Source of the DNA: Norana najaformis
Taxonomy: Eukaryota > Annelida > Clitellata > Crassiclitellata > Hormogastridae
DNA: 64,000 bases
NCBI GenBank assembly: GCA_964023275.1
Contig: OZ029919.1
Coordinates: 8,446,702 to 8,510,701 of the forward strand
Direction of reading: 5' to 3'
Numbering within the stretch: the stretch's first letter is position 1; every line of letters begins with the position of its first letter. A program made the position numbers and the translations under genes. Shown piece by piece: positions 1-11,230 of this stretch. The notes under the pieces are model-generated. The model saw nothing but the letters and a program-made list of their open reading frames with translations. It was not told the origin of the DNA and did not search any database.

Positions 1-164
1 GCTTCTACAGCTGCTACTCCTGCTGAGTTCACAGGTTTTCAGTTCAGGCCCTACTCATGAATCTGTCAACAGGATTTCAGCTGGCTTGGTTAGCTACATT
101 AGGTAAAGCCTACATCTAAGCACACCTATGCCTGAGGATGCCTGCTCACGTACCGATAGTGGTT

Positions 165-325
165 TACTTCAGAGATTTTAATCTTGGGGCTAGCACGGTT
201 CATACACGGGAACCTTAAATGGCATGGCACTTATTCAAACTGGCATTGGTGGTGAAGGATCTCACCCATTAAATAAATTCATTGCAAAATCAGCTGGTTC
301 GAGCCCATACAGCTCCTGCAGAAAA
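165..325 (-). repeat. Dispersed repeat, family D, reverse
   Basis: ttttaatcttggggctagca, then ggtggtgaaggatctcaccc and aataaattcattgcaaaatc. The same block recurs at 15575-15720 (reverse), 18690-18855, 60780-60905 and, as a short tip, 12830-12875 (all three forward, with tatagcgaccgtatggcctc). Confidence 0.75.
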
Positions 326-499
326 ACACGTACATTTTAGATTTCACCATCAGGCTAAGCTGGACAGAACTGAGACTGAGCTTCTATTTTAATACTATAT
401 GCAAATCAACCAATGCCTATATATGTGCACTGGTAACTAAGCCAGAATACAAAGCTATACTCTGACAGCTTTCTAGCAATTTCCTCATTAATCCTCAAA

Positions 500-975
500 T
501 TTCATCAAGTCTGGCACTGTTTAACTTTCAATTTCACTCTCTCTTAGAATCCTTTCTCTTCTGCTTCTCTCCACCATATTTGGAAATCACTCCACAGCCC
601 AGGCTGCTCCACCCCTCTGGAATGAACTCCTGCTAGAATTACAAAACAATTATCATCTGACCCATTCTACAAACTCACTAACGTTGCACCTCTTGCAATC
701 TCTGCACAGGTTTACCATTCAAAACTGAAAACATTCCTCTCCGTGAATCTTATCCTGAGTCCCCCGTCTTCCACATATCTCTCTCACCACTCCAATTCTA
801 AACATCACCCACCATAGTCGTCTGACTGTCTACCAGCCTGACCCATGAATCTTGACCTGGAACTGAACCTGACTTTACCTGCCTATCGATTCTGTTTTGA
901 CTGAGCACTTGTGACTTAGCTTTCTTTGAGTGCTGTAGACATCTCAAGGTAACAAATACGATTTGTTGACTGTGG
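500..975 (+). mobile_element. LINE 3-prime end (reverse transcriptase C-terminus remnant and 3-prime UTR), family C
   Basis: In frame pieces with stops: APPLWNELLLELQNN, then TNSLTLHLLQSLH resemble the C-terminal W-N-x-L-P region of CR1/L2-type reverse transcriptases. This is followed by the recurrent 3-prime block (cttgacctggaactgaacc, atcgattctgttttgactga, gctgtagacatctcaag). The same RT remnant plus block occurs in reverse at 13143-13490, which shows they are one element. Confidence 0.65.
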
Positions 976-1234
976 TCAAACGAGTGAATCTGCTGTTTGC
1001 TCTTCAAAGCACTATACAAATATCTTTACTTGCTTACTTATATGGTCATTTATGTAGGGCCTTTATAAAAACGTCTCACATTATATATTTATATTCTACA
1101 TTATTTATGCATTATTTATATTATTTATGTATATTTTTATAAGTATTAGTGTCCACATATGCAAACAAATGTCCTACTGAGTGTGGCATTCATCTGTAGA
1201 AATGAGTATTAAAGAATAGTAAGAATTACCGTAC

Positions 1235-1450
1235 CTAGGGAGCACCGATCCAAATCCCCAAAGCACTCTGACCGGTGTCCGGGTCCAGTCACCCGCACGA
1301 AGTTGTCTCTGCCGTTCACCTGGACGGCATTCCTGACAATTCCAGGACCAGAAACAACGCTTCCAGACACAGATGCATCGAGTCCAGATGGATTGATGAT
1401 TGAATTGCCATGGAAGGCATCCATCGGCAACGTGTAGTGCACCACGGTTC
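1235..1450 (-). CDS. LamG/concanavalin-like exon of an extracellular protein
   Basis: 216 bp, exactly 72 codon equivalents, phase 1 at both ends (typical of shuffled extracellular modules). Acceptor GATATTTGTAG|GA, donor CCTAG|GTACGG. Translation contains YTLPMDAFHGNSIINPSG, VSGSVVSGPGIVRNAVQVNG, DNFVRVTGPG and CFGDLDRC. The order 'PMD...GN-I..., GxG-Ixx-AxQxNGxDxxVxV...C-x-G-x-L-x-x-C' is the first half of the LamG-like jelly-roll found in many invertebrate secreted and membrane proteins. The next exon should continue with a FT(L/F)S-W strand, but that lies beyond or is lost in the repeats. Parent gene not identified. Confidence 0.6.
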
Positions 1451-1596
1451 CTACAAATATCCCCACGTTTGTACGTAAGGTATGTGTATGTACGTAGGTG
1501 TGTGTATCTGTATGTGTGTATATATGTGTGCATCTGAACATTTGTATATAATCTTTTAAGAACTTTGCTAAAGCACTGAAATGTGGCTGTCTACCA

Positions 1597-1809
1597 CATC
1601 TAACTGGATTGGTCACACATCTAACTGGATTGGTCACACATCTAACTGGATTGGTCACACATCTAACTGGATTGGTCACACATCTAACTGGATTGGTCAC
1701 ACATCTAACTGGATTGGTCACACATCTAACTGGATTGGTCACACATCTAACTGGATTGGTCACACATCTAACTGGATTGGTCACACATCTAACTGGATTG
1801 GTCACACAT
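1597..1809. repeat. 21-bp minisatellite, about 10 copies
   Basis: Near-perfect head-to-tail copies of catctaactggattggtca plus ca. The unit is a multiple of three, so frames stay open on both strands; those frames are not genes. It lies in the presumed intron between the cysteine-rich and LamG-like exons. Confidence 0.98.
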
Positions 1810-2090
1810 CATGTCGAAGTTCTCTTCCACAGAACAGAGAAGAGTCGTGTCGTTGGATTCTTGGACATGCCTAATGGCAGAACACTGAAGAAGGAGAACA
1901 GATCTAAAATGGGGCATCTAGATCATGTGCTGAATGAGCTCTTAAACAACGTTCATCAGGAGGCTGTATAAGTAAGTAAGTCAAACTAGCCATGTCAGAC
2001 AACCATGCTTCAGCACCTCTGACAAGTTCTTAAAGCGGCTATAAAAATATCCAAATACACACCAGGTACATATATTAAAGTAATCCTTAC

Positions 2091-2194
2091 TGTTGCAAAG
2101 AAACAGCCGCACTTGACCATGTATAGTGCATGGTAGTAACTATCAGCAAGAACATTAAACAGGCAGCATTCGTCTGCAGATGAACTCATGTCAG
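2091..2194 (-). CDS. Cysteine-rich exon of an extracellular protein (PAN/WSC-like)
   Basis: 104 bp with acceptor ATGTTACAG|CT (phase 1) and donor GCAACA|GTAAGG (phase 0). Translation includes SSADECCLFNVLADSYYHAL, then YMVKCGCFFAT. A Cys-Cys pair followed by an aromatic-rich strand and C-x-C resembles the core of PAN/apple or WSC modules (x-C-x(10-15)-Y/F-x-L-x-x-G/C-x-C). It is too short to assign firmly. Good splice sites on both sides and its closeness to the LamG-like exon at 1.3 kb support a real exon. Confidence 0.5.
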
Positions 2195-2320
2195 CTGTAA
2201 CATTATTTACGCAAGTAAAGAGCACTTTCGACAGGTTCTTAGAAGGTGCTATATAAATTTATAGATACACACATACAGTTCAGAGTACAGAGCAATAACA
2301 GCTTTAACTTTATAAAGAAA

Positions 2321-2374
2321 CAAACAGAGACAAACAGAGACAAACAGAGACAAACAGAGACAAACAGAGACAAA
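2321..2374. repeat. 10-bp tandem repeat, five copies
   Basis: Perfect caaacagaga units followed by a degenerate one. Confidence 0.97.
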
Positions 2375-2724
2375 AACTAACCCTAGTAACAACTCTAGAC
2401 ACAAGATGCTAGCTCATTGCAATGGTTCCTTTTAGCACTGCAGAAAACCACCAAGGTACTGCAACATACTGAGAATGAGCAGAGCCTTCAGAAAGGTAAC
2501 GCCATACCTAAATATCAACAAGTATGCCTTTCACCCCACTTCCTGTCCTGGGTTCAATTTACCCGGGTCAGTGTCTCAAGCCAATTAACACGTCAGCTGT
2601 AGATGTAGTTCCAGCTCAGACCAAAAAGATCCTTAAACCTTTGGGCGATGCCCCTGTGAGGACTATTCCTCCATAGATGTGTTTTGTTAAACTGGTCACT
2701 AAGGCACTGCTTTACAACAGGGTG

Positions 2725-2985
2725 TGCAGTATTCTAATGGTTAGCATGCTAGACTGTCAACCCAATGGCTGGGGGTTCAAATCCCCATCAGGGTAAAAAG
2801 ATGTTTCCAAACTTCTGCTTCACTTGCACCCCATAATGAGTATTAACATAACAAGTACACTGACCATACACAGTTAGTGGGAAGATCAGGCAGCAAGGGA
2901 GAGGACTGGAAATCCAATTCTAAAGGTGTAACAGGATTATCTAAGTAAAGTAACATAACATGGAGTATCACAGCAGAAAACTTGT
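2725..2985 (+). mobile_element. tRNA-derived SINE, family A
   Basis: The head has a Pol III A-box-like stretch (taatggttagcatgctagac) and a B box (gggttcaaatcccca). The body is shared with copies at 3.5 and 37.3 kb: acactgaccatacaca, then gtgggaagatcaggcagc and agggagaggactgg. Not a functional tRNA: no acceptor-stem pairing and a long non-tRNA body. Confidence 0.85.
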
Positions 2986-3499
2986 ATAGCCCTAACCCAC
3001 TCAGAAACCTGTCAATGCAGATAAGTAACACTTTATAAATTGGTATGATTAAGAATGCCTACTAGGAAAAATGATGACGACTGGGATGAAAACACAGAAC
3101 GAAGACAAAGAAGAATGACGAAGTTAAAAATGACATTGGTGATGACATGATGTTCAGTGTGCATGTATGTAAACATTTATATAGCGCATTTTACGAATCT
3201 CACAAAGATGCTGAGGCATGGCTATCCAACAGCGTAAATACCAGAAGAACCTAGGATAAGTATGAATGCAACTGAAATGAAACCTACGGGGCTGACTTAC
3301 ACCCCTGAAACACCAATTAGTACTACATCATCACAATTTCTAGACAAAGTGGTAAGGACTGGCACTACTTGAGTGGGTTGTGTAAACAAAACGCCAACTT
3401 AGCCATTATACAAGAAAAACTCTTAATCTCACGTCGCCTTTTTCTGTCTGTCTGACAGTCACGCTACTGAGGTTCACAAACAGTTCTGCATAAATGTGA

Positions 3500-3775
3500 A
3501 GTTACAGTGCCTGACTGTCAATCAAAAGGCTGACGGTTCAAATCCCCACCGGGGAAGACATTTCTTTCGAGATTTCGGCTCCACCTGCGCCCTCTAACCA
3601 ACTCAGCCATAATGAATACACTAACCATACTACACTGTCAGGAGATGAGGAAGATGGCTGGCCACCCGCCCTCATATGCGGAAGCCAAGAAATATGAAGT
3701 CTGTGAAGTCCCTAATGCTTCATACCCATGGCTGCCTCTGGGCTAGCTTAAGGGAGTGCTCTTCTTCTTCTTCTT
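3500..3775 (+). mobile_element. tRNA-derived SINE, family A
   Basis: B box gacggttcaaatccccacc, then the family body (cacctgcgccctctaacc, acactgtcaggagatgagg) and the complete tail (tgcttcatacccatggctgc). The 5-prime A-box region is worn. Confidence 0.85.
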
Positions 3776-4189
3776 CTTCTACAGTATATAATTTTATATA
3801 TATATATATGTCCTATGTAGGTTATCTGTTTGTACCTACGCATGCAAATATGCATGTCTGTATCTTAATATGTATTTACATATTTATACATCTTCTTTTG
3901 GAACCACTGAAAAGTACTTAATTCATAGCACAAACACACTATATATATATATATATTGTATATATATATATAACTAAGTATAAATTACATAATAAACTAC
4001 ATATATACAGTGATACTGGCATACACTCATTCATCAAATATGAATCAGAAGCCCTGTATAGACAGCACTGTGCCGCATTGCTCATAAATAGAAGCCTCCT
4101 ACACACATGCGTAGTTATACATATATATATATATATATATATATATGTTTGTGTGGGTATTTAATTATTTTACATATGTATATCCATAT

Positions 4190-5010
4190 ACATGTTTGCA
4201 TAAAATGATCTAACTAGTATATATGTATAATATGTTTGTGTGTACTAATAGGCACAGTATGTGCATGTACACCCTGTGACAGACAGACATGAAAGATGAC
4301 ATACGATGCCAGCGTCTAAAAATAGAACAAGAAGAGAATAGACCCAATTCATATTTGTCCTTTGGCCGAACAAAAAAACACAGGCAGTAAGTACACCACG
4401 CATAGCCTTTAGCTCAGTCAGAGCCGAGTGGAACACAGCATGTAGTATGCAAAAAGCATCAGACGAACAAGTGGAAAGCACATACCTGCAAAGACTAATG
4501 TCTAACATCAGTAGACACTGAAATGGCCAAAAGCCCACTTCTAATTATTTCATTTAGTAAGTTAGCTAACAGCTAACTGAAGCAAGATAGACAAATTTTC
4601 TGGTAGTCTCGAGTATCTGGCTACAAATTCATGAGAATGTGCTCCACTACAGGACAGTAGACTTCATCCACAGCATACATAGGCTTCATGGTCCCTTCAA
4701 TAGCCTTATTGTCCCTTCAATATCCTTACTGTCCCTTCAATAGCCTTAGCGTCCTTTCATTAGCCTTATTGTCCCTTCAGTAGACTTAATCTCAGTGCAT
4801 GAGGCCACGTGGGTTATTATTAGAACTAATTCTGTCATTTCACAGCTAACGTCTGTCATTTGGTAGTTCCTATGTCTCGTAAAAAAATTTGTTCAGTTAT
4901 TCTCGTCTGTTCAGATTTCTACACAACAACCGAGTGCATTTAGGAGTTTCACAGAGACCAACAGGCCACCAGGAGACTACTCAGAAGCACTCCCAGCCAC
5001 GCCCCAGCAA
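4190..5010. other. Unassigned stretch with no supported gene
   Basis: AT-rich up to about 4250, then complex sequence. A worn repeat of tgtcccttcaatagcctta occurs four times at 4690-4790. A possible minus-strand exon at 4406-4495 was judged too weak. Confidence 0.5.
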
Positions 5011-5013
5011 CAG

Positions 5014-5209
5014 TGTAATGGATTTAATTGTAATGGATTTGAGTGTAATGGATTTAAGTGTAATGGATTTAAGTGCAACAGATTTAAGTGTAATGGATTT
5101 AAGTGTAACGGATTTAAGTGTAACAGATTTAAGTGTAATGGATTTAAGTGTAATGGATTTAAGTGTAACGGATTTAAGTTTAATGGATTTAAGTGTAATG
5201 GATTTAAGG
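5014..5209. repeat. 15-bp minisatellite, about 13 copies
   Basis: Units of aatggatttaagtgt with point variants (aacgg, aacag). Open on three frames because of the 15-bp unit (MDLSV-type and LKSIT-type repeats); not considered coding. Confidence 0.97.
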
Positions 5210-5839
5210 CACTTACATAGAAAAATGAAGGCCTCCAAGGACACGCACAGTTGCACAGTGCTATCTGTATCGTTCTCATAAGAGAAGCCTGCGATTGGTA
5301 CCCAGGTCACAGAGGTGAAAAGCCAACACAGTAGCCACTCGACCACCATGCCACCTCTCAGTAACTGTTCTCCTCTTCACATATGATTTAGGAGTTGTAT
5401 CTGTTAGTATCTGAAGTTATCAGGCATTACTTGAAAGAGCACAGTATGTACTGCAGTTGCTATATGTGAATGAGGATGTACCGATTTTCTCTACTGGATG
5501 CACACTGATTGCGATTTTGGAGAACTGGAGGTGGAGCAGGATGAGAACAAAAACGCACTGCTCCGTGAACAGCTTGCCCTTTCAAGTCCCACCCTCTGCT
5601 TCTGGTGTAATCCTACTCAAAGTTCACAGCCATACACATACACGTGTATGGCGTATGACGCATAACCGCACTGTCTGACAGCCTGCTAATTAAGGAAGCC
5701 ATTTCATATTTCCACAGGTACCTGGATCGTCATTCCCTAAGAGGCACTTTACAAAATATTCTGTTACAAATCAGACTTATGTATGTCTTTGTCTTGCCAG
5801 TTAAAGCATTCACCTCAGAAGCTTGAAAACTGAGTTTTA

Positions 5840-6065
5840 ATCATTTGCAAAACAAGATTGAAGAGAAAGAAGCGCCATGCAAAGCTAGAAGCAGGGAATT
5901 CCACATAGATGGACTAGCATATGCAAAGATGCAACAAACAGCTGCATGATGATGCAAGAATTTCCCTGTGGACAACAGGCCTGCAAAAGGGCACCCGGAG
6001 GCCCAGGTATCTGCTTGAAGGCGGGTACCAGGCCAAGAATCTAATACCCGACACTTGGTCACATC
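5840..6065 (-). mobile_element. LINE reverse-transcriptase C-terminus remnant
   Basis: Minus-strand frame containing FAYASPSMWNSLLLALHG. F-x-x-x-P-x-x-W-N-x-L is the conserved end of CR1/L2-like RT proteins. The frame is short and degenerate. Confidence 0.5.
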
Positions 6066-6429
6066 TAGAAATGACTTTTAAGTGTGAAGAGTCAGCAGGC
6101 AACTACCTCGGACACTAGCACACAGATGTTATCCCTCTGCCCTTAAAGCAGCTGAGGTTAGGCTGGAGTTACCACAGACTAACCAGTATCTTGCTATTAA
6201 CAGTACTGTACTACAATGGCACAGTCAAAAATATCAAACAAGGTACTTAAGCAACAAATGTTGTAAATCTTTAGAAAGTGTAAAATTTTTCATTTCAACC
6301 GAATTTTAGCACATATAAATGCATTTAAGAATTGTACTGGTGATTTTGCCTTTGCACACATAGATCGGTGTTCCCACCCGAAACACACTCATCAGAGGGC
6401 AACAACATCTATCCAGTGACAAAGTTACA

Positions 6430-7000
6430 GGTATCAGGATCCCTGCTCAAAATAGACATGGGTAACCAGGCCGTATTTTGCTAAAATTTTGGCATCTCCA
6501 TTGGGCAACACACAAATGCATATATGTGTGTGTGCGTGCATATGTATATATGTGTAAATACGTAAAAACATGTATATATGTATTTGTATATCTGTATATA
6601 CGAATACATACATGTGTCTGCATATATACATTCATATATAAGCATACATACATACATATCTGCATGCACTACATACTTGAAACATTTTCAGTTTATCATA
6701 AGTTGAACCTCTTTAGATTGGTCTGGTCATGCTTCAGCGCCTTTGAGAGGTTCTTAAAGGTGCTATACATGTATGAATACCCAAATACATACTCACATAA
6801 TTAACTTTACATACATACAAGTACAAACAAACATACAAGCACTCACAGAAACAGACATACATACCTGCATACATGCATGTATACATATATGCATACATAC
6901 ATATGCACAGACGTACATGCATAGATACATGCATACACACACATACATAAGTATTCACATACAGACAGACACAGAAACATACAGACAGGCATTCATATAC
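6430..7000. repeat. ATAC/CATA-rich low-complexity region with a dispersed-repeat copy
   Basis: Imperfect catacata, tatgtata and acatac runs on both sides of a copy of the tcagcgcctttgagaggt element (6728-6772). The Tyr/Cys/His-rich frames in this stretch are artefacts. Confidence 0.85.
6728..6772. repeat. Dispersed short repeat, family F
   Basis: catgcttcagcgcctttgag, then aggttcttaaaggtgctata. Related copies at 1995-2045, 2225-2265, 30000-30045, 32205-32235 and 44872-44915. The core pairs with itself (agcgcctttgagagg / ttaaaggtgct), so it is likely a small fold-back element. Confidence 0.65.
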
Positions 7001-7439
7001 ATACAGGCAGGGTCCAGGCCTCACATACAGAAGAGGCCTCAGAATTTGAAAACAGTTTGTATGCAATAAATAATAATATTCATTTCTTCTTTTTTGTATT
7101 ATAATTCACAGCTGCAATTTAGCAGGCTAATGATGTGTATGCTTCGAGACTGGGGCTGGTATTTCCAGTGGCCCAGGCCTCTCTGAATCTCTGAAAGACC
7201 CTGCACACAGGCACACATACACAGACAGACTGATTGACCCAGAGATACATACTGCATTCAAACATACCCCAGGCATAAAGCTGTCTATATAATTTGAACA
7301 TGATTTAGCAGGTAATAAATTTCATATAAATTGGAGCTTATATTATGACTTCATCTGTCATAAAGTGATTTTTATGCTCTGGAACAAAGCCACTCCAAAC
7401 TCAAAACTCAGCCCCCACGCATGGCCCCACAGGCAATGA

Positions 7440-8160
7440 TCATTGATTTAATATGTATCAGTTTTCCAGTTGCAAATCGGCAGCCACAGATTTTATGAGT
7501 AAAACAACGCCAGTTCTGACAGACAATTGACCCATGTTTGAATAGTTAGGCCGCTAGCAAGCCATAAGAATGACCACTACCACCCCCATGTTCACCGCCA
7601 CCGCCCCCGCCCCCACCCTCAACCACCTCCATCGCGCCTGAGGCTTTAGTAGAGAGGAAACCATTAGTCACTGCAACTTAGCGATCTCAAAACACATCGG
7701 AACTCCCACGCAATATTTATTTGCTTAGTCGGCTGCTGAATCTGGAGGAATCCAACTCGATGTTCCCTGTCAAGCAAATGCCCACCATGCATCACCTAAA
7801 CGGCTAAACTAACAGCCTGCTAATTTGGTAGCCCTTTGCCACGGGTACCTGGATGATGAAGCTACGCGAACACTACTCGAGTAAACACAGGAGGACATTT
7901 ACGTATCTCCACATCATAAATTGTTCTCATTGTGTGACATTATAATGTGTGGCTGGTTACCAGAATGGCTAATAGGGCCATGTGAACAGAAATGATACAC
8001 ATAAAAATATAATTATGCAATTTGAATGTGTAATAATTAATAACAAGTGAAGGCCTTCAGATTATGTTGCACAAGCAGTTGCTCCCATTAACTCTGTTGT
8101 TTGTTGCTATAATTATTTTCGAAATGAATCATAAACTCAAAATTTTATAAAACACTGCTT
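7440..8160. promoter_or_regulatory. Candidate conserved non-coding element
   Basis: A 700-bp block of complex sequence with no TE or simple repeat apart from a short CCACC-rich spot near 7600. It is rich in homeodomain-type cores (tgtaataattaataac, aaatataattatgcaat, gctataattattttcg). Compared with flanking ATAC-type DNA it looks like constrained regulatory sequence. Conservation cannot be tested here. Confidence 0.25.
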
Positions 8161-8284
8161 GAAGCTAAGCACAAGGTCCAGCTTATTCACAGGTGCTGCG
8201 TCAAGTCAGAGGGGTAGTCTACAGACACATGTATCATGTGAAGAACAAAATCTGGTTGTCGGCAGACCAAACGGAGGAGACAGA

Positions 8285-8590
8285 GGAATATTACTGAGTC
8301 TGTTGCTCTTGTTGCTCAAGATGTGTTTGCTGTTGCTCTGTTTAGTTGCTGTTGTTCCTAATACTGCTGTTGTTTGTTGTAATAGCAGCTGATGGCAGCT
8401 GGTTGTTATAACTAATGTTGCTGCTGTTGCCCTGTTGCCCCAGCTTGTCATTGCTGTTGCCAATAATGCTGCTAATGTATGTTGTTGCACATGCTAATGA
8501 AGCTGTGGTTACTGTTGCTAAGGCTTATTTTACTTGTTGTTTCAGTTGCTTTTGCTTTGAAAGCTGCTGTTAATGCTGCTTTTGCTGAAA
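8285..8590. repeat. TTG/GCT-rich interrupted triplet region
   Basis: About 300 bp of irregular gttgct and gctgttg triplets. It is too degenerate to be a clean microsatellite; frames through it are Leu/Val/Ala-rich and unlikely to be real. Confidence 0.8.
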
Positions 8591-8599
8591 TGTGTTTCC

Positions 8600-9760
8600 C
8601 ATTACGGGTAAATGCAACTGGTAAACTTGGGTCAAGACACCATCTCCAAGAACAGCCAAAGCTGATCCTTTACTTCTGAATCCAATGGTTTCTGTCCAGA
8701 CTGACATTAACCAGTGGCAGATGCTACTCAACAGGTTCTGCAATTACACGGATGAATCACAGGTTGATGAATCCAGCATCTACAGGGACCAGCCCCAACT
8801 TAAGCATACCAGTACCCCTATGCAGCCTACAAGTAACCTATATCCGCCTTTTTGTGAAATGGAAACCATATGGTAGAATCGTGGGAATTCATAGTATTTT
8901 CATATCCAGAGGCCTAATCTAACGTAGGACTTCATTTCAGCGTGCTACTGTGTCTGGTCAAATCAGGAGTTGTTGATCAAACCAAAATGTCCAAATATCG
9001 CAATGTGTGCAGTGATAAAATTGCCTTCCAAAACCCAAATCTAATCTAGTTTTTACAGTATAAGGCTGATCGGTATTCATACAGAAGGGTAAAGTTTCTA
9101 TTATTCACCAAGTCACTTCCCTAAATATGGAACTGAGTGCAAAAAAAGTTCAAGTGTAAGGAAAGGCAAAATTATGTCTGCTCCTCATAAAGTAGATGAG
9201 CCGTGTTAAAGCCCCAATTTGTTTCATCACACCTTCCCACTGGATGAATAATGTCTTGCTATTAACACGTTGGTTCTTCGTACACAGCTAGTTTGGATGT
9301 GGAAAAACAGGGAGTATGCAATAAAGATAACACGGTACACCACTGCGTTAAAAACTATTCTGAGTTGCACCACCATGGCAAACCAATTAGATTATCACAT
9401 ACTAAGCTGCCCTCCCCCTCCCCCCCTCCCCCCCTCCCCCTTCACCAGATGAGTGAGAGCAAAGAACAACTGTAGCTGGCTTTGTAACAAGATTAGCAGA
9501 CTTTTCCTGAGGCTACTTTCTCCTCAGGCAGAGCAGCTTGTCACAAACAAGTTAGGCCAGTTCTGCTGAAAGCCAGGATTCCACAAGTTCCACGGACTGT
9601 TTGAAGGAATTCCTTATACACATCATACTCTGAAAGCTCAATTCTGATCATGTGACTGAAGTCATTCAGTCTGCTAGTCTGCTCTCCATTCCAAGCATAA
9701 TTCTTCCAATGCTCCATCCATCATTTAATGCCTTGCCCACCAGATTAATAAGACCAAGAT
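8600..9760. other. Unassigned stretch
   Basis: Complex AT-rich DNA. The only notable item is a C-rich run at 9410-9440 (cccctccccccc type). No gene, splice pair or TE recognised. Confidence 0.5.
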
Positions 9761-9762
9761 TC

Positions 9763-9794
<32 letters not shown>

Positions 9795-9797
<3 letters not shown>

Positions 9798-10950
9798 TAA
9801 TAGTACTATATATATATAATTAGTTTCTTCAACTGACCACAGCAGTTTTCTGCCCAAGGAACATGACACCATAGCCTCTACAGTTCAAAACCATTAGTTG
9901 TTGATTAGTTATCCAGACAATAATACATGTATTGCTCCTTTTAAGTATCTCACAGAAGCACTGCCTGTACTAACCTAAATAGTGCCAAAGTTCATTAAGA
10001 ACAAAAAGTTCATCAGGAAGCAAAAACAGTGTTCAGATAACCAGAGGTGTCGCCACTGGCAGACTCCCACACCCACGCCAAGCCGAAATGTTCATCACGT
10101 AAAGTCAGAAATCCTTTTGTGAATCATACAACCTGGAAGGGTTGTCCATTAACAACGGGATTGCTGTTGTCACATCGTTGCTTCATCATAATCATACTTC
10201 ATTATCAAAACTAAACACCAAATAGATCCAAAAGTAATCAGGATTTGATTTGCAAGGGAAGAGAGAACTGCCATCAAAACGTTCAAACCTTCCCCACAAC
10301 GGCAACCATTCCCCAGTCTTAATTAAGTTCACAATGCTTGCCCATGGGTATACCCCAACCACAAATCTGACCGTGACCACAACAGATGGGGAAATGATGC
10401 ACCAGAAATTTAAGGTGAAGGAAAGAAGAAGAAAAACTTTGCTTTTAGGCAGCAAGAAAATTCAGAGACAACAGTTAAGAAAGATGACAAGGGGAAAATT
10501 GACTTTGCAGGTAATATGAATACACAAAGTTAGAAGTAAACATAGTCATAGCATAACCTGTAAAAGAGTCATAAGACTAAACAGAGGTCATCAAAAAATT
10601 TGGAACCTACAAAATTGGCATTCATTGTTCAGGAAATATCCATAATTTCTCGCTTTGGCGACAAGCCGTCTCCAAACTTCTGGATCTAACAGTAACTGTA
10701 AGAACTTTAAGCACATTCCCATGCAAAGATCTCAGAAATGCATTATTAACCTTGGGAGATGCATTACTGGCCTGGGGATAATGCATCATTAGTCTTGGAG
10801 CCGTGAAGGAAGGCCTTGTTGAAATATTTGTTTTATGTTGCCTACATCTCGTTTTTCTTTTGATTATAATACAGAGACAGAAGACCCTCCCTCACCAGTT
10901 GTAAGTTTCATACTAGTAAACTCGGGATTACCATACCTTACCATACCTTA
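9795..10950. other. Unassigned stretch downstream of the exon at 10952-11230
   Basis: Contains a plus-strand open frame (10238-10519) with a donor-like end but no acceptor signal. Otherwise complex sequence of intron type. Confidence 0.45.
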
Positions 10951-10951
10951 C

Positions 10952-11230
10952 CATGGTGAAATTACTAATTCTACAGCCGTTGATACCTTTTTCGCTTTCA
11001 ATGATAATCTTCAGTTGTTCCAGCACCAGTTTGTCCCGATAGTGGTCGGCGACCCCTGGTGCATGGATGTCCACCGTTTCGTTCAGGTAGGTCGTCTTCA
11101 GCAAACCCTCGTCCTTCGCCGCGGATTCCGTCCCAGGTGAACACAAGACGACGGCCAAAAAGACGCACACGATCCGCCAACGAAACGCAACCCCACCGGG
11201 AAACGGTCTCGGCAACGCCGCCGCCGCCAT
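10952..11230 (-). CDS. First exon of an unrecognised secreted or type I membrane protein
   Basis: 279 bp (93 codons) from ATG at 11230 (context gaaaATGG) to a donor ATG|GTAAGG, phase 0. The N-terminus has an extended basic/Ala/Pro start and a clear hydrophobic core (IVCVFLAVVLCSPG), so a signal peptide or anchor to about residue 37 is likely. The rest (for example YLNETVDIHAPGVADHYRD, then LVLEQLKIIIESEKG) has two NxT glycosylation sites and one cysteine. I do not recognise the family. It sits on a CpG-rich stretch, as a first exon would. Downstream exons are not identified; the cysteine-rich and LamG-like exons at 2.1 and 1.3 kb are on the same strand and could belong to it, but phases cannot link them directly. 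Confidence 0.65.

Noticed and set aside
1235-1450. LamG-like exon as a further neurexin LNS domain
   Set aside because: Its pattern is of the LamG-like jelly-roll group (CFGDLDRC), not of neurexin LNS domains, which carry the DGxWH-type motif.
1597-1809. CRISPR-like array
   Set aside because: Repeats are directly adjacent with no unique spacers, and the genome is eukaryotic.
2735-2800. tRNA gene (A and B boxes)
   Set aside because: The stems do not pair and the sequence continues into a shared SINE body; the same holds for 14980, 16330, 37310, 39530 and 49370.
4406-4495. Possible minus-strand exon with acceptor CTTTGCAG and a Cys-bearing frame
   Set aside because: The donor side is poor and the translation has no clear domain pattern.
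10238-10519. Plus-strand frame ending in a donor-like CAG|GTAATA
   Set aside because: No pyrimidine tract or good acceptor in front, no recognised motif, and lies antisense beside a minus-strand gene. Could be re-opened by transcript data.
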